Shown here: in pieces, positions 56,501 through 64,000 of the stretch | Layout of the letters: each line of letters begins with the position of its first letter | Position numbering within the stretch: position 1 is the stretch's first letter | NCBI RefSeq assembly: GCF_000374045.1 | Contig: NZ_KB893326.1 | Location: 327,800 to 391,799, forward strand | Length of the DNA: 64,000 nucleotides | Origin: Segetibacter koreensis DSM 18137 | GTDB lineage: Bacteria; Bacteroidota; Bacteroidia; Chitinophagales; Chitinophagaceae | Reading direction: 5' to 3' | The notes under the pieces: generated by a model | What the model saw: only the letters and a program-made list of their open reading frames with translations | Databases searched by the model: none | What the model was told of the DNA's origin: nothing | Position numbers and translations under genes: made by a program

Positions 56501-56704
56501 TTTACCAAATACCTTCCGGGCAAATGGCCGGTGAAAGGCGTTAAACTTGATTTGGTGGCGAACAATGTTTGGATCATCAAAAAATGGGTTGACAACATTG
56601 ATCCGGAATCGGTTGGTTATGGCACGGATGCTATGGTCGGCATGGAATCTCCAGGCTTGCCAACGACCAGGGGAGTAGGTGTTAACTTAAATATTAAATT
56701 TTAA
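53549..56704 (+). CDS. SusC/RagA-family TonB-dependent outer-membrane transporter
   Basis: A 1051-residue SusC-type protein: signal peptide (to about 32, TATHAQ), carboxypeptidase-regulatory-like domain (about 33-110), plug beginning AAVVVTALGITKQSR with SPLIVINGVPVDN and VLKGAPAAALYGYRAQNGVIMI, and a barrel ending in GVNLNIKF. The LGITKQSRGLGYA variant and the partner SusD place it in a different SusC branch from the one at 718. It probably imports an oligosaccharide or sugar acid for the downstream dehydratases. It is divergent from the AraC gene. Confidence 0.95.
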   Translation: MKRRAKTCLRTRFIKLPLSLFFFSFITATHAQTVSGKVADENRNNISGVSVTVKGSSVGTTTDPGGQYTIKAGSNATLVFSNVGYATQEVPVNGRKQVNVTLTSSAENLAAVVVTALGITKQSRGLGYAASTVKPEELTVNRTANPINALEGKVAGVNISSLGTGPGGSSKIRIRGQSSINGGGSPLIVINGVPVDNSNFNGNTVGVAGGGVYADGGDGLASINPDDIESMTVLKGAPAAALYGYRAQNGVIMITTKTKGRGRGIGVTLNTNYTNETPLDFTDYQKVYGQGENGKRPLTPNPTSGEWSFGEKFQPGMTQILFDSLVVPYQPQGSRIKEFYRHGQNISNTITMETSGENGGLHLSFNNTDNWGIMPNNKVNRKVVNLGFNYNLSKQFSFTGNINYSKEFNQNPPNIGNQDNSIPTTLMALANSMPLSVLDANKYNPQGNEYIWSRFMNRTNPYWVLAEQFHNIKRDRIFGNLSAKYNLLPWWWIQGRVGQDFYSRDEDVNNFPTGHASRPPAQAGFFNGVYTQENRRFRETNLDFLTSATKTFGNFEVNLTAGGNQMRRRFDINNVQVTDFVVRGLYTVQNGRAKNPVYTIDEKGVNSIYGSTDLSWNKTLYLTGTIRKDWFSTLSKENNGVVYPSVSGSYVFTETLHNALPWLNFGKVRLGYAEVGSDADVNAYSDQLFYTVNSNTINNPSGTAVTVGSSGAVLPNRNLRPMRIKETEIGIELKMFKNRVNFDAAVYQKLTIDQIVPVQISDASSFTSTLINSGESQNKGFEALLNLNLIQQKTFRWDFTANTAYNITRVNKITTDKPGEKFTTGSNPFNGEVRLVVGQEIGQIAGYGYARDVKGNMIFQSNGVPQRTADFLLFGSGLPKWTGGFLNAFTFKGISLSILIDYKLGNKMLSGTNFNAVRHGLHKMTLEGREGGVVGNGVNSAGDQNTVVAPVQTYWEHLRSQQIIEPVIYNGGYWKLRQISLGYDFTKYLPGKWPVKGVKLDLVANNVWIIKKWVDNIDPESVGYGTDAMVGMESPGLPTTRGVGVNLNIKF

Positions 56705-56714
56705 GCAGTTAGTC

Positions 56715-58253
56715 ATGAAAAAAATATTAAATTATTGTTTGTTGGCCGTGCCTTTATTAACGGCTGTTTCTTGTACGAAAGGTTTGGAGGAACTCAATAA
56801 AAACAAAATAAGTCCCACTTCGCTCGATCCTGCCCTCTTGTTGAACAATGCCGTCATCAACACTTCGTATCCAACCAGAACGGTACTTTTTGATATGGGA
56901 ATTGTACAACAATTGGTTACGCCCAATGGCGGTGTATTGGCAGGGGCCAATTTCAACCAGGATAGCCGGGATGTAACCAATCCTCCTCTCTGGGCGGTTT
57001 ATTATCAAAACGTCGTTAAGTATACGAATGACGTCATTGTCCGCACAAAAGATTTGCCTGCCAGAAGTAACCTTTATAACATGGCTCGTATATGGCAATC
57101 ATACGCTTTTATGATTCTTACTGACGAATATGGAGCCATTCCATTTACTGAAGGGGGTGCTGGTTTAACCGACCAGTTGCTTTTTCCGAAATATGATAAA
57201 CAGGAGGATATATATACAAAGATCATTCAGGAGTTGACTGAGGCATCTGCTGCATTAGATGCACCTGGCCAGGCAGAAACATCAGACGTTTTGTATGGTG
57301 GAAGTGTAGACCAATGGAAGAAACTTGGGTATTCTTTGTTGCTAAGAGCTGGTATGCGGCTTAGCAAAGTGGACCCGGCAAAAGCACAGGCGACCGTGAA
57401 GGCAGCTTTGGCAGGTGGCGTTATTTTGCAGAATGCTGACAATGCGATCATGCGCCACGATGCAAATTATACTTCACCTATCGGCAATATGCTTAATGGA
57501 ACAGAGGCTGCTAATTTTTACCTTGTAGAAGCATTTGTGGATACGTTAAAAAATAACAATGACCCGCGTTTGTCTTCTATTGCCATCCGCTACAAAGGAG
57601 CCACTTCAGGACCTGAACAAACCCCTGCAATCGGCACAACAAATCCTGTGGACCAAATTGGAATGCCAATGGGATATGATAATGGGACCATTGGCGCAAA
57701 AGCTTCTGCGGATGGCCTTGCCAGCTTTTACGATTATAGCCAGGTAGACAGGCGGCGGATGGTAAAGAACACGGCACCTATCTTTTTTGTAACAGCGGCA
57801 CAAACACAATTACTGCTCTCCGAAGCATGGTATAGAGGATGGATAACCGACGGTACAGCAGCGCAATATTTTGCAGACGGGATTAAAGCAAATATGGATC
57901 AAATGGCTTCTTATGACCCTGGTTCGGCTATTTCCGCATTGGACAGAGATACTTATGTAACAAATCATCCTTTGCAACCTGGAAGGGAATTGGAACAGAT
58001 TAATACCCAGTATTGGATCGCTTCCTTCTTAAACGGCCCTGAAGCTTTTGCCAACTTCAGAAGAAGCGGCTATCCTGCTTTGCCACCTAATCCTTACGGC
58101 CAGCCAAACAACCCGGATGTACCCAACGGTACTTTCATCAGGAGATTAACCTATCCCACCTCTGAGCTCTCTGTCAACGCAAGCAACGTTAACGCGGCTA
58201 TCGAAGAGCAGGGACCAGATAAATTAAGCACACGGGTTTGGTGGGATAAATAA
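56715..58253 (+). CDS. SusD-like surface nutrient-binding lipoprotein (second SusD type)
   Basis: A 512-residue lipoprotein: leader MKKILNYCLLAVPLLTAVSC with Cys20, then GLEELNKNKISPTSL. The layout (LLNNAVINTSYPTRTVLFDMG, SYAFMILTDEYGAIPFTEG, QDKQEDIYTKIIQEL-like segment, LLRAGMRLSKVDPAKA) fits the SusD-like_2 family, which is shorter than classical SusD. It starts 10 bases after the SusC gene. It binds ligand at the surface. An intrinsic terminator follows it, partly separating it from the dehydratase genes. Confidence 0.92.
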   Translation: MKKILNYCLLAVPLLTAVSCTKGLEELNKNKISPTSLDPALLLNNAVINTSYPTRTVLFDMGIVQQLVTPNGGVLAGANFNQDSRDVTNPPLWAVYYQNVVKYTNDVIVRTKDLPARSNLYNMARIWQSYAFMILTDEYGAIPFTEGGAGLTDQLLFPKYDKQEDIYTKIIQELTEASAALDAPGQAETSDVLYGGSVDQWKKLGYSLLLRAGMRLSKVDPAKAQATVKAALAGGVILQNADNAIMRHDANYTSPIGNMLNGTEAANFYLVEAFVDTLKNNNDPRLSSIAIRYKGATSGPEQTPAIGTTNPVDQIGMPMGYDNGTIGAKASADGLASFYDYSQVDRRRMVKNTAPIFFVTAAQTQLLLSEAWYRGWITDGTAAQYFADGIKANMDQMASYDPGSAISALDRDTYVTNHPLQPGRELEQINTQYWIASFLNGPEAFANFRRSGYPALPPNPYGQPNNPDVPNGTFIRRLTYPTSELSVNASNVNAAIEEQGPDKLSTRVWWDK

Positions 58254-58282
58254 AGAATTTTTAAAAGCAGCATACATAAAAG

Positions 58283-58312
58283 AAAGGCTTTTTACAACAA
58301 CAGGCCTTTTTA
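58283..58312 (+). terminator. Terminator between SusD and the dehydratase gene
   Basis: AAAGGC (58283-58288) pairs with GCCTTT (58304-58309) around a T-rich loop, followed by TT. It is short, so partial read-through to the IlvD/Edd gene is likely. Confidence 0.6.
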
Positions 58313-58343
58313 AGCAAAAGAGGCTCAGTCAAAAAAAACAATT

Positions 58344-60065
58344 ATGTCATCTGAAAGGAAGCTTAAAAGCCATGACTGGTTCGGGAAAAATGACAAGATG
58401 GGTTTTGTGCATCGTTCCTGGCTGCGCAACCAGGGCTATCCCGATGATTATTTTAAGGGACGGCCGGTCATTGGGATTTGCAACACCTGGAGTGAGCTTA
58501 CACCTTGCAACGGACACTTGCGCGACTTCGCAGAAGTGGTAAAACGCGGTGTTATTGATGCCGGAGGGTTTCCCCTGGAGTTCCCGGTTACCTCTTTGGG
58601 TGAAACCATCATGCGACCAACGACCATGCTATTTCGCAATCTTGCAGCGATGGATACCGAAGAAATCATCCGTGCCAACCCGATTGATGGCGTAGTGTTA
58701 CTAACTGGCTGTGATAAAACAACACCCTCCACGCTAATGGGTGCCTGCAGCGTTGATCTTCCAACCATTGTGGTTCCCGGAGGTCCGATGCTGAACGGGC
58801 GTTTCAAAGGCGAATGCCTGGGCAGCGGTTCCTTCAACTGGATGGTAAAAGAAAAAATGTTGGTCGAGAATTATACCGAAGCTGACATCCTCGAGGCAGA
58901 AATCGGCGTGGCCCGCAGTGCAGGACATTGCATGACCATGGGAACTGCTTCCACCATGGCCTGTATGGTAGAGGCGCTCGGTTTAACGTTACCTGGTGCC
59001 GCAGCCATTCCTGCAGTTGATTCAAGGAAGAAAGTGATGGCGCAATTGAGCGGCCGTCGCATTGTGGAAATGGTGAAGGAAGATATGAAACTTTCGAAGA
59101 TTCTTACCCGACAGGCATTTGAGAACTCTATTGTGGTGAATGCGGGCATTGGCGGTTCCACCAATTTTATTCTTCATCTGTTAGCTATTGCGGGAAGAAT
59201 TGGAGTTGATCTTAAATTGGAGGATTTCGATGACATTGGCAGCAAGATCCCCCTGTTGGTCAATCTTAAACCTTCCGGTAAATACCTGATGGAAGATTTC
59301 TTTTATGCAGGGGGATTGCCGGTTGTTATCAAGGAATTGAAAAAATTCCTGCACAATGAGGCCATCACGGTAAACGGAAAAACCATCGGTGAAAACAACA
59401 GCTTGCCTGTTTGTTACAATCAGGACGTAATTGCAACGCTAGACAAGCCGCTGCAGGAACACGCCGGCATTGCCGTGCTAAAGGGAAATTTGTGCGAGAA
59501 AGGTGCTGTCATCAAACCATCAGCTGCCACAAAACAGTTAATGAAGCATCGGGGACGTGCGGTGGTATTTGAAACGATCGAAGACTACCATGTAAGAATT
59601 GACAATGAAGAACTGGACATTGACGAAAACTCTGTGATCGTCCTTAAAGGCGTGGGTCCGGTAGGTTATCCCGGCATGCCGGAAGTAGGCAATGTGGACC
59701 TGCCGGAAAAATTGTTGCGCAAAGGTGTAAGAGACATGATCCGCATCTCGGATGGAAGAATGAGCGGCACGGCGGCAGGCACAGTGGTCCTGCATGTCGC
59801 CCCAGAATCGGCTATTGGAGGAACATTGGCATTGGTGAAAGACGGCGACATGATTGAATTGGATGTGGAGAAGCGACGATTGCACCTGGATGTGAGTGAA
59901 GATGAATTGCAAAAAAGAAGAAAGGAATGGGTGGCTCCGAAACTAATGGCGACAAGGGGTTATGTGAAGATTTACATTGACCATGTGCAGCAGGCAAACC
60001 TCGGGGTTGACCTGGATGTTTTAAACAGCGGCTCCGGCAGTGAAGTGACAAGAGATTTGCATTAA
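58344..60065 (+). CDS. IlvD/Edd-family pentonate (L-arabinonate/D-xylonate) dehydratase
   Basis: A 573-residue cytoplasmic dehydratase. The Fe-S ligands are C55 (TPCNGH), C123 (LTGCDKTTP) and C196 (AGHCMTMGTAS); their spacing of 68 and 73 equals that I recall for the Rhizobium L-arabinonate dehydratase, as does the total length. The C-terminal half has GGSTNFILH and ISDGRMSGTAAGTVVLH. It converts a pentonate to a 2-keto-3-deoxypentonate. A sugar-acid enzyme is much likelier than the branched-chain enzyme, because the FAH-type dehydratase follows 26 bases later and the semialdehyde dehydrogenase is encoded at 43508. Confidence 0.9.
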   Translation: MSSERKLKSHDWFGKNDKMGFVHRSWLRNQGYPDDYFKGRPVIGICNTWSELTPCNGHLRDFAEVVKRGVIDAGGFPLEFPVTSLGETIMRPTTMLFRNLAAMDTEEIIRANPIDGVVLLTGCDKTTPSTLMGACSVDLPTIVVPGGPMLNGRFKGECLGSGSFNWMVKEKMLVENYTEADILEAEIGVARSAGHCMTMGTASTMACMVEALGLTLPGAAAIPAVDSRKKVMAQLSGRRIVEMVKEDMKLSKILTRQAFENSIVVNAGIGGSTNFILHLLAIAGRIGVDLKLEDFDDIGSKIPLLVNLKPSGKYLMEDFFYAGGLPVVIKELKKFLHNEAITVNGKTIGENNSLPVCYNQDVIATLDKPLQEHAGIAVLKGNLCEKGAVIKPSAATKQLMKHRGRAVVFETIEDYHVRIDNEELDIDENSVIVLKGVGPVGYPGMPEVGNVDLPEKLLRKGVRDMIRISDGRMSGTAAGTVVLHVAPESAIGGTLALVKDGDMIELDVEKRRLHLDVSEDELQKRRKEWVAPKLMATRGYVKIYIDHVQQANLGVDLDVLNSGSGSEVTRDLH

Positions 60066-60091
60066 TCTAATTATACACTAAAATAGAAAGT

Positions 60092-60919
60092 ATGAATATT
60101 TACAGGACCGGGAAAGAAATTGTAATAGAAAATGACGGGAAATTCTATTCAGTGAAGGATCAAATCTGGGATGAATTCATCAATGATGATCATCTTTTTG
60201 AAAAAGTACAGAAAATAGCAGCTAGTCAATCGCCAAATGAAGACAAGTCAATAAGCGGAGTTCTTGCTCCGATAGGTAATCAGGAATTATGGGCTTGCGG
60301 TGTTACTTATTTTCGAAGCAAAATCGGCAGGCAGGAAGAAAGCAAAGACGCGGGCGGTGGCGATTTTTATGCACGAGTGTACGAAGCGGAGCGGCCGGAA
60401 GTGTTTTTCAAGGCTACCTCGCACCGCGTAGTCGGTCCAAACGATAAAGTCAGAATCAGGAAAGATTCTACCTGGGATGTTCCGGAACCTGAACTTACCC
60501 TGGTAGTGACATCATCCGGAAAAATTGTTGGCTATACTATTGGTAACGACATGAGTAGCCGCAGTATTGAAGGAGAAAATCCTTTGTATTTGCCCCAGGC
60601 AAAAACCTATGATGGCTGTGCTGCCGTTGGTCCCTGCATTTTTGTAACGGAACAACGGTTGGATAATAACACTAACATTCACCTGGAAATTAACCGGAAT
60701 GGGTCAACTGTTTATGAAGGAAAGATTGCCGTCAATCAGATGAAAAGAACGCCCGAGGAATTGGTGTCATTTGTTTTTCGTGAATGTTCTTTTCCTTACG
60801 GCTGTCTCATCATGACAGGAACCGGCATTGTACCCGAACATGATTTCACACTAAAAAGTGGAGATGAAATCAAAATTTCCATTGATGGGATTGGAACTCT
60901 GGTAAATGAAGTGATGTAA
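60092..60919 (+). CDS. FAH-family 2-keto-3-deoxypentonate dehydratase
   Basis: A 275-residue fumarylacetoacetate-hydrolase-fold protein. The motif [18 protein letters not shown] matches the branch that contains 2-keto-3-deoxy-D-arabinonate dehydratase and XylX-type enzymes. Metal ligands E132 and E134 (VPEPELT) and D153 (IGNDMSS) are present, with [11 protein letters not shown] near the active site. It should turn 2-keto-3-deoxypentonate into alpha-ketoglutarate semialdehyde, the substrate of the enzyme at 43508. It is translated with the IlvD/Edd gene as one operon. An acylpyruvase role is possible but less likely here. Confidence 0.87.
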   Translation: MNIYRTGKEIVIENDGKFYSVKDQIWDEFINDDHLFEKVQKIAASQSPNEDKSISGVLAPIGNQELWACGVTYFRSKIGRQEESKDAGGGDFYARVYEAERPEVFFKATSHRVVGPNDKVRIRKDSTWDVPEPELTLVVTSSGKIVGYTIGNDMSSRSIEGENPLYLPQAKTYDGCAAVGPCIFVTEQRLDNNTNIHLEINRNGSTVYEGKIAVNQMKRTPEELVSFVFRECSFPYGCLIMTGTGIVPEHDFTLKSGDEIKISIDGIGTLVNEVM

Positions 60920-61083
60920 TATTTTTTTCTGAATTGAATCCTGCAATTTTTGAACGAACCTTAAATAATACATGATAAAATTTCAGAAATAGATTCTAAA
61001 AGTTAAGTTTTATCAGTAGGCCAGCAATAAACTTTTTGACCATAATTGTGACTTGTTATAAAACTGAATATCTAACCATATAA

Positions 61084-62202
<1,119 letters not shown>

Positions 62203-62332
62203 TTTCATTAAGAAGGCTGTATAGCGCCTTTGTTTATCGATGAGAGATAATAAATGGATAAACTAAAAGAATAACATTATCAACAAAATTTATATAAAGC
62301 GCTGATAAGTTATCAAGTGGAAAATTAAAAAA

Positions 62333-62985
62333 ATGATCAATTTTAAAATCCATTTATTGGTGTTGCTAATATTCGGTTATATAGGTCAAGTTGGAGCCCA
62401 AACGCCTATGATTAGGCAGGATTTTACAAAGGTAGGTGCTAGTGTTAGTACTATGTTGTATGGCTTGATGACAGAAGAAATCAACCATTCTTATGATGGC
62501 GATTTATACGGGGAACTGAAGCGCAACCGGATATTTAAGGACAATAAAAATCGGAAGGGATGGAGGTCTGTAAAGAATGATTCGGCTGCGAAATCGAGTA
62601 TAGAACTCGCTTCTGAAGAACAAGTTGCTTGTGACGAACGTGGTCTTGCCAACAACGGTGCACTCTCCAGGTGCTTACGCCTAACAATAGAGAAAGCTGT
62701 TGGCAGAGTAGGCATAGCCAATGAAGGATATTGCGGAATTCCCATAAAGCCTTCCACCGCATACAGAGCATCTTTTTACATAAAGGGAACGGACCGAAGG
62801 GAACCTTTCCGTTATCGCTGGGAGCCAAAACCCACCACGCCACTGCTACCGGTTACTGGAAACAATACCCCCGACCTATTACTATTGCCGTAGAAAGCAA
62901 GGATGGAAAAACTCTTTATCCGTCAGGTATGATTACCCATTACGGATTTTATCTTCATCCCAATTTAAATAGAAACCGGATATAA
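62333..62985 (+). pseudogene. Truncated, frameshifted GH51-like alpha-L-arabinofuranosidase
   Basis: The first frame (62333-62893) has a signal peptide and the GH51 start: YGLMTEEINHSYDGDLYGEL and RNRIFKDNKNRKGW, then VGRVGIANEGYCGIPIKPST. After FYIKG (near 62786) the sense moves to another frame (NGPKGTFPLSLGAKTHHATA, then ITIAVESKDGKTLYPSG) and ends at 62983-62985. The catalytic barrel, about 400 residues, is missing. An arabinofuranosidase would have fitted the pentonate enzymes next to it. It is a dead gene, or an assembly fault. Confidence 0.68.
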
Positions 62986-63013
62986 TAATTACATTTACAG
63001 TAATTCTAACGAT

Positions 63014-63628
63014 ATGACAAATTCTAAAAAAATTCTGATACTTACGGGCGATGCCGGTGAGTGCTTTGAAATTCTTTTTGCTTGCCACCGTTTTAGGGAG
63101 GCAGGTTACCAACCGGTAATTGCCGCTCCTTCAGTTAAGCGGTTGAATTTAGTAATGCATGATTTTGAACCCGGCTGGGATACATATGTAGAGCGCCCGG
63201 GTTATATACTTCCATCTGATATATCATTCGACGATGTTGATACAGATGATTATTTAGCAGTACTTTTAATTGGAGGCCGGGCTCCGGAATTTTTACGCAA
63301 TGACCGACGGGTTATAAACATCGTTAAAGCCTTTTTTGAGAGCAATAAATATGTTTTCGCCATTTGTCACGGAATCCAGATTTTGGTAACGGCGGGATTG
63401 GTAGATAAAAGAAAAATTGTTTGTTACGAACATGTAAAATTTGAAGTAGAATCTTGTGGCGGCATTTACCTCGATGATGAAGAGGCCGTTCAGGATGGTA
63501 CAATAGTAACGGGTAAAACGTGGCAATCGCAACCTGAATTTTACCGGATTGTTTTTAAATGTCTAAACGAAGTTGAAGAAGCTCAACATCAGCCTTCAAA
63601 GAGGGCCAACGTTACTGTTACAGCTTAA
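63014..63628 (+). CDS. DJ-1/PfpI-family protein
   Basis: A 204-residue class I glutamine-amidotransferase-like protein with nucleophile C118 in FAICHGIQILV and the upstream Glu in GDAGECFEI. The motif LLIGGRAPEFLRND and the GKTWQSQPEFYRIV end fit the PfpI/ThiJ group. Members are glyoxalases, hydratases or chaperone-like proteases; the exact activity is open. It has no signal peptide. It follows the GH51 remnant by 28 bases and precedes the hydrolase gene at 63731. Confidence 0.8.
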   Translation: MTNSKKILILTGDAGECFEILFACHRFREAGYQPVIAAPSVKRLNLVMHDFEPGWDTYVERPGYILPSDISFDDVDTDDYLAVLLIGGRAPEFLRNDRRVINIVKAFFESNKYVFAICHGIQILVTAGLVDKRKIVCYEHVKFEVESCGGIYLDDEEAVQDGTIVTGKTWQSQPEFYRIVFKCLNEVEEAQHQPSKRANVTVTA

Positions 63629-63730
63629 GTAGAAGATCCTTTAGATTTCATAACGAAGGGCTTTACCTTTCTTAGGTTTATTTCATAGTGAGCAAAAAAG
63701 TTGTTACAGGCAGACACTTATTAAACCCTC

Positions 63731-64000
63731 ATGCTGATTTATAAAAATTACGACCAGGAAGCTTTGGACCGGCAATATAATAACCGTTTAAAGGTTCCTG
63801 GTTTTGCTGCTCACCTCGATCGATGGGAATTGCTTAGCCGCGAAACTGAAAAAATGTTTCATTGTTGTAAAGATCTTCGCTATGGCCAACTTCCCCGCGA
63901 ACGACTCGATATATACCCTTCGTCTTTCCCAAACGCTACAACTTTGGTTTTTATACATGGAGGCTACTGGCACATGTTTGATAAAGAATCTTTTCAATTT
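63731..64000 (+). CDS. Alpha/beta-hydrolase, kynurenine-formamidase-like (partial)
   Basis: Only the first 90 codons are inside the window, from ATG 63731. The sequence LIYKNYDQEALDRQYNNRL, ERLDIYPSSFPNATTLVF and the oxyanion motif IHGGYWHMFDK fit alpha/beta hydrolases near kynurenine formamidase. The nucleophile lies beyond the end. It is on the same strand as the DJ-1 gene, 102 bases away. Confidence 0.72.
   Translation, partial: MLIYKNYDQEALDRQYNNRLKVPGFAAHLDRWELLSRETEKMFHCCKDLRYGQLPRERLDIYPSSFPNATTLVFIHGGYWHMFDKESFQF

Overview
The window looks like chromosomal DNA of a Bacteroidota bacterium, most likely a soil-type member of the Chitinophagaceae. The evidence is two SusC/SusD outer-membrane uptake pairs, Bacteroidota-style lipoproteins, a type IX secretion sorting domain, chains of histidine kinases, and AT-rich intergenic DNA with a TAnnTTTG-type promoter motif. 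No rRNA, tRNA or CRISPR array was seen.

Layout. (1) 1-14.4 kb: the tail of an outer-membrane barrel gene, then a plus-strand polysaccharide utilisation locus: SusC, SusD, a DUF3823 lipoprotein, GH2, a GH43-like propeller, a GH127-type beta-L-arabinofuranosidase and a glutaminase-A-like (DUF4965) protein, closed by a strong terminator. (2) 14.5-18.9 kb: three small minus-strand genes of unknown function (two appear to be paralogues), a KAS III enzyme, a small membrane protein and a frameshifted DUF2971 remnant. (3) 18.9-25.8 kb: a GH29 fucosidase, then a chromate-type cluster (ChrA, a ChrB-AraC fusion, DUF1259, a beta-propeller). (4) 26-32.9 kb: a doubly frameshifted lipoprotein-like gene, a cadherin-like repeat protein with T9SS tail, a PAS histidine kinase, and two head-to-head gene stumps at a deletion scar. 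(5) 33-42 kb: a signalling block of a membrane protein, two histidine kinases, a receiver, a receiver-adenylate cyclase and an HD phosphohydrolase. It converges on a cyclic-nucleotide-binding protein and an NTT/MFS-like membrane protein with HEAT repeats. (6) 42-43.5 kb: decayed DNA including a conjugative-transposon TraM remnant. (7) 43.5-64 kb: a sugar-acid region.

In region 7 the plus-strand aldehyde dehydrogenase, IlvD/Edd dehydratase and FAH-family dehydratase together form a lower Weimberg-type route (pentonate to 2-keto-3-deoxypentonate to alpha-ketoglutarate semialdehyde to alpha-ketoglutarate). This fits with the arabinose-releasing enzymes in region 1. A minus-strand block encodes a Tat-exported enolase-superfamily dehydratase, two RraA-like proteins with Sec leaders, a BASS transporter, an FGGY kinase and an AraC regulator. 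That suggests sugar-acid chemistry carried out in the periplasm. A second SusC/SusD pair, an esterase, a truncated GH51 gene and two small hydrolase-like genes end the window.

Decay is a recurring theme: at least seven genes are truncated or frameshifted (DUF2971, the 26 kb lipoprotein, NTF2-like, a kinase C-terminus, TraM, Nif3/GntP, GH51), and one RraA leader is shifted. The most distinctive candidate system is the two-component-to-cAMP relay at 33-42 kb; the second is the exported sugar-acid block at 45-49 kb.
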